Positions 1-4,835 of a DNA stretch of 7,288 nucleotides are shown piece after piece. Under the pieces are notes generated by a model. It was not told the origin of the DNA and made no database searches. It saw nothing but the letters and a program-made list of their open reading frames with translations. Origin of the DNA: Tissierella_B sp964485455. Its GTDB lineage: Bacteria; Bacillota; Clostridia; Tissierellales; Tissierellaceae. How positions within the stretch are numbered: position 1 is the stretch's first letter; every line of letters starts with the position of its first letter. Location of the stretch: positions 1 through 7,288 of the forward strand of contig CAZAJU010000096.1 in the NCBI GenBank assembly GCA_964485455.1, given 5' to 3'. The position numbers were made by a program, and so were the translations under genes.

Positions 1-54
1 AACTCGCGACCCTCGCCTTGGCAAGGCGATGCTCTACCACTGAGCCACTTCCGC
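1..54 (-). tRNA. tRNA-Gly(GCC), 3' part cut by window edge
   Basis: Read on the minus strand from 54 downward, the sequence starts GCGGAAG (acceptor strand), followed by the D-arm GGCTCAGTGGTAGAGC. The anticodon arm has the 7-base loop TTGCCAA, with anticodon GCC at 20-22. The variable region and start of the T-arm (GTCGCGAGTT) follow, and the window ends inside the T-arm, so the acceptor 3' strand and any CCA are not visible. It decodes GGC/GGU glycine codons. It lies 117 nt downstream of tRNA-Phe on the same strand and is probably co-transcribed with it. Confidence 0.95.
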
Positions 55-171
55 AGATTGTGAGCGGTTTCGCAACACAAATTTATTTACTCGCTATCGC
101 TCATATAAATTTGGTGCTCATCGCATTTAACCTACCTTCAATTCGCTATCACTCATTGGGTTAGGTCATAA
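55..171. repeat. tRNA spacer with two hairpins sharing a 14-nt loop core
   Basis: The 117-nt spacer between tRNA-Phe and tRNA-Gly contains two inverted repeats. The first has 9-bp arms at 78-86 and 105-113 (CAAATTTAT and its complement). The second has 7-bp arms at 128-134 and 157-163 with one G-U pair. Their arms are unrelated, yet both loops carry nearly the same 14-nt word: TCGCTATCGCTCAT at 91-104 and TCGCTATCACTCAT at 143-156, with one mismatch. A further small palindrome, GCGGTTTCGC, lies at 64-73. No terminator-like T-run follows any of them on the minus strand. They look like small dispersed palindromic repeats or processing hairpins. Confidence 0.6.
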
Positions 172-247
172 TGGTGCCCAGAGCCGGAATCGAACCAGCG
201 ACACGTAGATTTTCAGTCTACTGCTCTACCGACTGAGCTATCTGGGC
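172..247 (-). tRNA. tRNA-Phe(GAA) with encoded CCA
   Basis: This is a complete 76-nt tRNA on the minus strand. The acceptor strand GCCCAGA pairs with TCTGGGC. It has D-arm GCTC/GAGC, a 5-bp anticodon stem GTAGA/TCTAC with loop CTGAAAA (anticodon GAA at 212-214), variable loop GTGTC, and T-arm GCTGG/CCGGC with loop TTCGATT. The discriminator A is followed by a genomically encoded CCA at 172-174. All stems pair, so the gene should be functional. It is preceded by a 6-bp hairpin (253-269) that is also found before the degenerate copy further upstream. Confidence 0.97.
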
Positions 248-252
248 TAATA

Positions 253-269
253 TGCCAGGATTACTGGCA
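253..269. repeat. Hairpin just upstream of tRNA-Phe (copy 1)
   Basis: A perfect 6-bp inverted repeat, TGCCAG/CTGGCA, with a 5-nt loop starts 5 nt beyond the tRNA 5' end. It belongs to a longer direct repeat, 227-270 versus 418-463, that also covers the 5' third of the tRNA. It could steer 5' maturation or simply be duplicated spacer. Confidence 0.65.
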
Positions 270-294
270 GTAAAGTGTTATCATTCATAGTTTA

Positions 295-438
295 GCCTAA
301 TGTCACGGATTAAGCGATTCACACGAAATCAAAGATTTCGGTTCTCTGCTCTAGGTATCAGTAGAAATTGCTAAGCAATTTCTTCACTCCACCGCAACGA
401 GATGTTTTCACTCGTTTTACCGACTGAGCTATCTGGGC
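295..438 (-). pseudogene. Degenerate tRNA-Phe copy interrupted by a hairpin-rich insert
   Basis: On the minus strand, from 438 downward, the sequence matches the intact tRNA-Phe through its acceptor strand and D-arm (GCCCAGATAGCTCAGTCGGTA). A 66-nt insert at 354-419 follows, and tRNA-like sequence resumes with TAGAGCAG (346-353). The remainder aligns loosely with the intact gene: an anticodon region containing CGAAA, then CGTGT and CGCT as in the variable loop and T-arm start, then a decayed acceptor end near 295. The anticodon stem is replaced by the hairpin CGAAATC/GATTTCG (324-340), and no CCA is present. The D-stem and acceptor stem cannot form normally, so this is almost certainly a relic of a duplicated tRNA-Phe. 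The exact 3' limit is uncertain. Confidence 0.7.
354..419. mobile_element. 66-nt palindrome-containing insert in the tRNA-Phe relic
   Basis: This stretch separates the two halves of the D-loop of the degenerate tRNA-Phe. It is bounded by the dinucleotide TA on both sides (352-353 and 418-419), which could be a target-site duplication. It contains two strong inverted repeats: AGAAATTGCT/AGCAATTTCT around 363-383 (10 bp, one unpaired base) and AACGAG/CTCGTT at 396-401 and 411-416. It has no coding capacity. It resembles a miniature palindromic element in form. I know no named family for it, so the mobile label is inference. Confidence 0.4.
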
Positions 439-463
439 TAGTATGCCAAGATTACTCTGGCAG
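418..463. repeat. Direct repeat of tRNA-Phe 5' part plus upstream hairpin (copy 2)
   Basis: This matches 227-270 except for two substitutions and a 2-nt insertion. It covers the tRNA acceptor 5' strand, the first half of the D-arm and the upstream hairpin, here TGCCA/TGGCA with an inner GA/TC and a bulged A. Since the hairpin and the tRNA were copied together, a spacer-plus-tRNA unit was duplicated in tandem before the upstream copy decayed. Confidence 0.75.
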
Positions 464-464
464 C

Positions 465-478
465 GTGGTTATGACCAC
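465..478. repeat. Small hairpin at the start of the tRNA transcript
   Basis: The arms GTGGT (465-469) and ACCAC (474-478) enclose a 4-nt loop. On the minus strand the hairpin lies right after the predicted transcription start near 479. The T-run precedes it, so it is not an intrinsic terminator for hslO. Confidence 0.4.
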
Positions 479-485
479 AAAAAAT

Positions 486-514
486 AGTATACAATAGATT
501 TTAAGATATGTCAA
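486..514 (-). promoter_or_regulatory. Sigma-A promoter of the tRNA cluster
   Basis: On the minus strand, a perfect -35 box TTGACA (509-514) is followed by exactly 17 nt and a -10 box TATACT (486-491), five of six bases matching consensus. Transcription would start near 479 and run through the degenerate tRNA-Phe into tRNA-Phe and tRNA-Gly. The -35 box lies within the last codons of hslO, so the tRNA promoter overlaps the upstream gene. No intrinsic terminator separates hslO from the tRNAs. Confidence 0.8.
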
Positions 515-1382
515 CTAGTAATTTGCTTAAATCTTCTTTGTTAAATTGATATTTGGTTCCACAAAAGTGACATATTACTTCAGCTTTTTCATCCTCATGT
601 ATCATTTCAGTTATTTCTTTTTTACCTAAACTTACAATAACTTTTTCTATCTTATCCCTTGAGCAATCACAACGATATTCCAAATCAAGTTTTCCTAGAA
701 TCTCCATATCAAATTCTCCAAGGATTCTATCCATTATCTCCTCTGGGGTGAGCCCTTTATTTATCATAGTAGAAACAGGATCTATTTTTGATAGAGTATT
801 TTCGATCATGGTGATTTCTTCATCTGAGACTCCTGGAAGCAGCTGAATAATATATCCTCCTGCAGCTATACATGAAATATCTTTATCTACTAAGACACCG
901 AGGCTTACAGCTGAAGGGCTTTGTTCTGATACAATATAAAAATTTGCTATATCTTCGGCTATTTCACCTGTTACTAAACTGGATTGACCTACATATGGCT
1001 CCTTTAATCCCAAGTCCATCATGACGGTTAAGGTCCCTTCATTTCCTACAAGTCTTCCTACATCAAGTTTACCGTCAGCTCTGCTAGGGACATCTGCCAT
1101 TGGAAAATCGATATCTGCTTTAACATGCCCCTTGTTATTTGCTACAATTAAAATTTTACCTATAGGTCCATTACCTGCTATTTTAATAGTTAGCTTATCT
1201 TCTTCATTTTTCATCATAGCACCCATCATAGCGCCTGCAGTTAAGCTCCTTCCCATTGCCGCCGTAGCTGTGGGAGATGTATTGTGAATTCTTCTAGCTT
1301 CTTCTACTAAATTTGTAGTTTTGGCTACAAACAGCCTTATTCTACCTGACTTATCTATCGCTCTTATTAAATAATCTTTCAA
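501..1382 (-). CDS. hslO: Hsp33 redox-regulated molecular chaperone
   Basis: This 293-aa protein has the usual Hsp33 length. It is a cytoplasmic holdase chaperone that is switched on when oxidation releases zinc from its C-terminal redox switch. That switch is visible: Cys238 and Cys240 (CDC) and Cys271 and Cys274 (CHFC), the four zinc ligands. The N-terminal substrate-binding domain spans roughly residues 1-180 and includes the typical TATAAMGRSLTAG stretch near 38-50. The start is TTG at 1380-1382, preceded by a good AGGTG Shine-Dalgarno 5 nt upstream; the nearest upstream ATG runs straight into a stop. It follows the methyltransferase gene by 49 nt with no terminator between, so both are probably on one transcript. 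The family is certain; the start is very likely. Confidence 0.96.
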   Translation of the reverse strand: MKDYLIRAIDKSGRIRLFVAKTTNLVEEARRIHNTSPTATAAMGRSLTAGAMMGAMMKNEEDKLTIKIAGNGPIGKILIVANNKGHVKADIDFPMADVPSRADGKLDVGRLVGNEGTLTVMMDLGLKEPYVGQSSLVTGEIAEDIANFYIVSEQSPSAVSLGVLVDKDISCIAAGGYIIQLLPGVSDEEITMIENTLSKIDPVSTMINKGLTPEEIMDRILGEFDMEILGKLDLEYRCDCSRDKIEKVIVSLGKKEITEMIHEDEKAEVICHFCGTKYQFNKEDLSKLLVDIS

Positions 1383-1431
1383 TTTCTCACCTCATAATTT
1401 CATATCATAATCGCTCTGCCTTTTGTTGATC

Positions 1432-2172
1432 CTACTTTAGGGCAACAAAGTTTATTCTTTCATCAGTATCTAAAGGAGCATCAAATGTAAAGGCATTAAA
1501 AAATTCCACCTTTGAAAAACCTGCTTCTTTTAATAACTGTATAATTTCATCTACAGTGTATGCCCTTTCTAAATGATCCTCATCAAATCTATTATACATG
1601 CCATTTTCATCTTCCCTAAAAAAGGTAAGATAGAATTCGCAGATATTTTCTTCTTCATCATAATAATTCTGCCATGTATAGAATATATCTTCCCTATCCT
1701 CTACAAATATATTGTTCCCTATTATATTTTTTAATTTATAAAAGGAGTTTATATCAAATAAAAACAATCCATCATCCTTAAGATGGTTGTACACATTTTT
1801 AAAGCATTGCAATAGCTCATCTTTATTGGTTATATAGTTTATACTATCGCAAATAGAAATAACACTTTCAAACTTCTTATTAATATTGAAATTTATCATA
1901 TTTAGTTCAAGAAGTTTTACATTTTTATATCGTCCTAGCTTCTTATACGCCTTTGCCAGCATATCTTCTGACAAGTCGAAGCATACTAGATTGTATCTCC
2001 TCTTTGCAAGCTCAAAGGATAAATTTCCCGTACCACAAGCCATTTCAAGTATATCCTTAGGCTTTTTTTGGTATTTTTCAAAAATTCTTTCCACATAATC
2101 CGCCCATTCTTCATAATCAAAATCATTCATCAATTCATCATAAAGAGAGGCAAATTCAGTGTAACTATTCAT
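1432..2172 (-). CDS. YqeM-like class I SAM-dependent methyltransferase
   Basis: This 246-aa protein has a Rossmann-like AdoMet-binding fold. The glycine-rich motif I, ILEMACGTGN, is at residues 41-50. An acidic residue ending strand 2 is in CFDLSEDM (Asp66). A motif IV-like ISICDSINYI follows near 105-114. The opening YTEFASLYDELM and the later YNRFDEDHLERAY strongly recall Bacillus subtilis YqeM, whose substrate is, to my knowledge, not established. ATG at 2170-2172 begins 7 nt after the stop of the minor SASP, and its weak Shine-Dalgarno (AAAGAG) lies within the end of that gene. This suggests translation linked to the SASP, with hslO following. Methylation of a small molecule or of RNA/protein cannot be told apart here. 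Confidence 0.88.
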   Translation of the reverse strand: MNSYTEFASLYDELMNDFDYEEWADYVERIFEKYQKKPKDILEMACGTGNLSFELAKRRYNLVCFDLSEDMLAKAYKKLGRYKNVKLLELNMINFNINKKFESVISICDSINYITNKDELLQCFKNVYNHLKDDGLFLFDINSFYKLKNIIGNNIFVEDREDIFYTWQNYYDEEENICEFYLTFFREDENGMYNRFDEDHLERAYTVDEIIQLLKEAGFSKVEFFNAFTFDAPLDTDERINFVALK

Positions 2173-2179
2173 ATAATCA

Positions 2180-2356
2180 CTACTCTTTCTTAATTTGTTT
2201 TTTATTTCTAGAAGTCATAATACCGCCTATTTTACCTGATTCCTTAGCAGTTAAGCCAGCCCATCCTACTTCCCTGATTTTATCTGCAAGTCCCAGTTCT
2301 TCAGCAATTTCAAACTTTTGACTAGTCTCATCTATTTCCTGTTTTTTCTTCTTCAT
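2180..2356 (-). CDS. Minor small acid-soluble spore protein (alpha/beta, SspF-like)
   Basis: This 58-codon gene runs from ATG at 2354-2356 to TAG at 2180-2182. The product has a Lys-rich start (MKKKKQE), then FEIAEELGLADKI (residues 15-27), which matches the conserved alpha/beta SASP segment cut by the germination protease after Glu16. GWAGLTAKESGKIGG (31-45) follows, corresponding to the second conserved SASP block, and the tail is Lys/Arg-rich. SASPs coat spore DNA in an A-like form and protect it from UV and chemicals; this shorter type resembles SspF. A perfect AGGAGGG Shine-Dalgarno (2362-2368) precedes the start. It lies 40 nt downstream of the CPBP gene and 7 nt before the methyltransferase, apparently leading an operon from a sigma-G-like promoter. 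Confidence 0.9.
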   Translation of the reverse strand: MKKKKQEIDETSQKFEIAEELGLADKIREVGWAGLTAKESGKIGGIMTSRNKKQIKKE

Positions 2357-2373
2357 AATATCCCTCCTAGTAA

Positions 2374-2402
2374 TATTATGAGAAGATTACTATTCTTTAT
2401 AC
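2374..2402 (-). promoter_or_regulatory. Sigma-G-like forespore promoter for the minor SASP
   Basis: On the minus strand, GTATA (2398-2402) matches the sigma-G -35 consensus GHATR. After exactly 17 nt comes CATAATA (2374-2380), which matches the -10 consensus CATnhTA at every position. The -35 box overlaps the stop codon of the CPBP gene. The predicted start near 2367 falls at the edge of the Shine-Dalgarno, giving an unusually short leader, which is the main reason for caution. A forespore promoter before a SASP gene is biologically expected. Confidence 0.55.
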
Positions 2403-3326
2403 AAAAAACAGAAGCCCTATATTAATTATGACAAATGCTAATATAATAATTAAAACCGGCATATATTTCATAACAGCAGGTGGTTCTCTGTACCCATCAA
2501 TAAATTCCCATGAATCATAACCCTTATATGTCTCTGGTATTCTTTTTAGGAAGAACAACATAATTACCAATGATAGGAGCCCGAAAATCCCCATAGATAT
2601 TAAAGAAATAAACAACTCCATATTGCTCCCCATATTAAAATCCTCAGATGCTATCGTTTGAATGTCACCTGAGTATCTGGCTGCAAAATACCCTATTGTT
2701 AAAGCTATACCATTATTTATGGTATGCCCTATCATAGATGAAAAGATGGAATTGGTCTTATGTCTTAAGGTCCCAAGAACAAGACCTAAAAAAACTGGCC
2801 CTGCCAAGTTCATGATGTTAAAATGAAATACTCCGAATAATAGAGATGTAATAATCGTACTCTTAAGATACCCAAATCTATCATATGCACTCATTAAAGT
2901 TCCTCTAAACATCACTTCTTCACAGATACCTGGAGCTAAAGCTATTACTAATAGCCCCTTTATAAATTCCTCAGCAGTTGTTGGAATAGGTACCGTAGTG
3001 GGGAGCGCAGAACTAAAGGTGCTAATCAATGCTAGAACTAATGCATTTATAAAAACCGCTACAGGATAAGCAAATATCATTATGATTACGGAGAATAATA
3101 CTTGTTTTATGCTTATTGAATTTAGCTTAAGAGTGTCTTTTAAGGAATATCTTCGAATTAATAAATATAATATGTTAGGCAATAAAATTATTAAATACTC
3201 GGTTATTAACAGACCTGAATATATTTCCCTGCTCTGAACTAAATATCCTAAAAACAGCAACGCAAAACCTAATATCATAAATAGCAGATTAGCTTCAAAT
3301 ATCCCAGGTTTTTTACATTTATCCAT
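2397..3326 (-). CDS. CPBP-family intramembrane glutamic endopeptidase
   Basis: This 309-aa multi-pass membrane protein has about eight hydrophobic segments, including residues 11-30, 39-57, 76-100, 121-135 and 158-185 and the last 20 residues. It carries the CPBP (Abi, type II CAAX protease-like) motifs in order: CEEVMFRG with Glu136, Glu137 and Arg141; FGVFH ending at His168; and HTINN with His201 and Asn205. These are the family's catalytic and metal/water-binding residues, so the enzyme should be active. Its substrate cannot be read from sequence. Related members process prenylated or membrane peptides or act in bacteriocin immunity. ATG at 3324-3326 has an ideal AAGGAGG site just upstream. 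I found no convincing promoter in the 76 nt between it and the terminator after hpt. Confidence 0.93.
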   Translation of the reverse strand: MDKCKKPGIFEANLLFMILGFALLFLGYLVQSREIYSGLLITEYLIILLPNILYLLIRRYSLKDTLKLNSISIKQVLFSVIIMIFAYPVAVFINALVLALISTFSSALPTTVPIPTTAEEFIKGLLVIALAPGICEEVMFRGTLMSAYDRFGYLKSTIITSLLFGVFHFNIMNLAGPVFLGLVLGTLRHKTNSIFSSMIGHTINNGIALTIGYFAARYSGDIQTIASEDFNMGSNMELFISLISMGIFGLLSLVIMLFFLKRIPETYKGYDSWEFIDGYREPPAVMKYMPVLIIILAFVIINIGLLFFV

Positions 3327-3394
3327 ATTACCTCCTTAAACTATATACATTTCTAAAAAGATGGCTATGTCCTCTGTAAGGCTTTCTTATTTAC

Positions 3395-3424
3395 AATAAA
3401 TACACCTACAGTAATCTGTAGGTG
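3395..3424 (-). terminator. Intrinsic terminator after hpt
   Basis: A perfect 9-bp stem, CACCTACAG (arms 3403-3411 and 3416-3424), has a 4-nt loop and starts 4 nt past the hpt stop. On the minus strand it is followed by the interrupted T-tract TATTTATT. The stem is strong but the tract is imperfect, so termination may be partial. Confidence 0.65.
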
Positions 3425-3428
3425 CGAC

Positions 3429-3953
3429 TTATTCAAATGTAAATATATAAGGGATATTTCTATAGTGAGGTCCATAATTTAGCCCATAACCCACTATAAA
3501 TACATCAGGTATTGAAAAACCGCAATAATCAGGGGATAAATCAACTTTTCTCCTACTTGGTTTATCCAACATAACGCAAATTTTAACGGAATTAGGATTT
3601 TTGGTTTCCAAATGCTCTTTAACTTTCTTTAGGGTATAACCTGAATCAATAATATCATCAACTATTAAAACATCTTTACCCTCAATGTTGCTTCTCAAAT
3701 CATGAACAATATTCACAACTCCAGAGCTAACTTCTTCATGGCCATAGCTGGCCGTAGTTATAAAATCAATCTCCACCTTAGTTTGGATTTCTCTTACTAG
3801 GTCAGCTGCGAAAATAAAACTACCCCTGAGCAAAGAAACCACTACTAGGTCTTTTCCACTATATTCTTTTGTCAATTCCACACCTAGCTCTTGAACCCTT
3901 CTCAAAATATCATCTCTTGAGAATAGGACCTTTTCTCTTTTGTTTAACTCCAA
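3429..3953 (-). CDS. hpt: Hypoxanthine (guanine) phosphoribosyltransferase
   Basis: This cytoplasmic purine-salvage enzyme converts hypoxanthine or guanine plus PRPP to IMP or GMP. The PRPP-binding motif VLIVDDIIDSGYT is at residues 95-107, with the adjacent acidic pair. The pyrophosphate-binding loop SLLRG is at 40-44, LDKPS at 119-123, and the base-binding end PDVFIVGYGLNY near 139-150. I prefer the TTG start at 3951-3953. AAGGGGAG lies 6 nt upstream of it, and the resulting MELNKREKVL opening resembles the B. subtilis enzyme. The ATG at 3969-3971 would add six residues but has no good ribosome site. The size (174 aa) is normal. It follows the SSB-like gene but has its own promoter, and a terminator follows. 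Confidence 0.95.
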   Translation of the reverse strand: MELNKREKVLFSRDDILRRVQELGVELTKEYSGKDLVVVSLLRGSFIFAADLVREIQTKVEIDFITTASYGHEEVSSGVVNIVHDLRSNIEGKDVLIVDDIIDSGYTLKKVKEHLETKNPNSVKICVMLDKPSRRKVDLSPDYCGFSIPDVFIVGYGLNYGPHYRNIPYIFTFE

Positions 3954-3996
3954 GATTTTCTCCCCTTTCATTTGGCTTTGAGTTCTCTTAGGTAAT

Positions 3997-4005
3997 ATTA
4001 TAGCA
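3997..4005 (-). promoter_or_regulatory. Extended -10 promoter of hpt
   Basis: On the minus strand, TGCTATAAT (3997-4005) is a perfect extended -10 element (TGn plus TATAAT). No clear -35 box is found 16-18 nt upstream, as is common for extended -10 promoters. Transcription would begin near 3990, giving a leader of about 37 nt to the preferred TTG start. Confidence 0.6.
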
Positions 4006-4033
4006 TTATATAAAACTTTTTCATCTAAAATTT

Positions 4034-4702
4034 CTAACCTTCCATTTCACTTACCCTATTATTATCATTTTCGATAAACTCCATCTTTGAAAGGGATACT
4101 TCAAATGCGATCTTGGTTTCTAAATCTCCGTTATGTAACTTCTTTTGGTATTCTCTACTTTGGATCCTTCCCCAAAGTTTTATATGATCACCAACATTTA
4201 AGTTCTCACAAAATCGTGCATTCCTTCCCCATGCTATACATGGGATATAGTCAGATTTATTATAAGGTCTATTTACAGCAATCAGCATATCAGTTATTTC
4301 CCTACCAAAAGGTGTCGTTCTATATACTGGTTTCTTGCATATATACCCATCAAGATAAATTTCATTTGGCTTTCTTAATACTTCCTGTAATTCTTCTTCA
4401 TCTGGTATGTATAGTTCTCTTGCAAATATAGTTAGAACTAATCGATTATTTGCATCAATATATCTGTTATAGCTTCTAAGCTGTCCTTCAATTATAACAT
4501 AATTATCTAAGCTAAAGTCTACGTTAAACAATAGTCTCTCAGAAATAGTAATGGGCAATACATCCACCGAAGAACTAAGTCTTGGTGCCTCTAAATTGAA
4601 AAGATAGAACTTCTCCCCATACATTTCATGACTAAATTCCATTTCAGAAATCACCTTACCTACTACCTTTACTATATTTGTCTCAATAATCTTGTCTACC
4701 AC
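4034..4702 (-). CDS. SSB-like protein with two OB folds
   Basis: This 222-aa protein appears to be built of two OB-fold, single-strand-binding modules. Module 1 (about residues 7-100) runs from NIVKVVGKVISEME through FYLFNLEAPR to NYVIIEGQLRSYNRY. Module 2 (about 112-211) has NEIYLDGYICKKPVYRTTPFGREITD, shown here as separate strands, then IAVNRPY, CIAWGRNARF (155-164) and KLWGRIQSREYQKK, the classic SSB pattern of an AWG core and a GR-QSR-Y strand. The C-terminus (NRVSEMEG) lacks the acidic DDDIPF-type tail that recruits partners in housekeeping SSB. The start is GTG at 4700-4702, with AGGAGG 7 nt upstream. Its exact role in replication, repair or competence is unknown. It lies upstream of hpt and downstream of a terminator, so it should have its own promoter, which I could not identify. 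Confidence 0.82.
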   Translation of the reverse strand: MVDKIIETNIVKVVGKVISEMEFSHEMYGEKFYLFNLEAPRLSSSVDVLPITISERLLFNVDFSLDNYVIIEGQLRSYNRYIDANNRLVLTIFARELYIPDEEELQEVLRKPNEIYLDGYICKKPVYRTTPFGREITDMLIAVNRPYNKSDYIPCIAWGRNARFCENLNVGDHIKLWGRIQSREYQKKLHNGDLETKIAFEVSLSKMEFIENDNNRVSEMEG

Positions 4703-4785
4703 GAAAACCCCTCCTATTCATGTGTTTGATTCTTTTCTATTACTATTCGTGGTACGGATTATTTATGCATTAAAAAGTAACATAG

Positions 4786-4812
4786 AAAAAAGCTGAGATA
4801 ATCTCAGCTTTT
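4786..4812 (-). terminator. Intrinsic terminator after the deacetylase operon
   Basis: An 11-bp perfect stem, AAAAGCTGAGA (arms 4788-4798 and 4802-4812), has a 3-nt loop and runs into six Ts on the minus strand. It lies 23 nt past the stop of the downstream gene of the deacetylase pair and ends that transcript. The A/T symmetry of the outer stem means it could act in both directions. Confidence 0.9.
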
Positions 4813-4835
4813 AATCTAGGTATATCTTTATGACC

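Noticed and set aside
78..163. CRISPR-like repeats
   Set aside because: Only two short, imperfect repeats with unequal flanks; no regular spacer structure and no cas genes.
295..438. Self-splicing intron in the tRNA
   Set aside because: The insert is only 66 nt, lies in the D-loop instead of the anticodon loop, and the downstream tRNA half no longer folds.
227..463. Integrase attachment sites (attL/attR) at tRNA-Phe
   Set aside because: The repeats are of the tRNA 5' part, whereas integration usually duplicates the 3' end. Only about 150 nt lie between them and no integrase is present.
465..484. Hairpin plus A/T run as an hslO terminator
   Set aside because: On the minus strand the T-run comes before the stem, the wrong order for an intrinsic terminator.
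1021..1287. Plus-strand open frame of 88 codons
   Set aside because: It lies wholly antisense to hslO, is rich in Ser/Ile/Pro as expected of a complementary frame, and has no ribosome site.
1886..2098. Plus-strand open frame of 70 codons
   Set aside because: It is antisense to the methyltransferase, with no ribosome site and low-complexity hydrophobic/Ser composition.
4087..4431. Plus-strand open frame of 114 codons
   Set aside because: It is antisense to the SSB-like gene and reads as a shadow frame without a recognisable domain.
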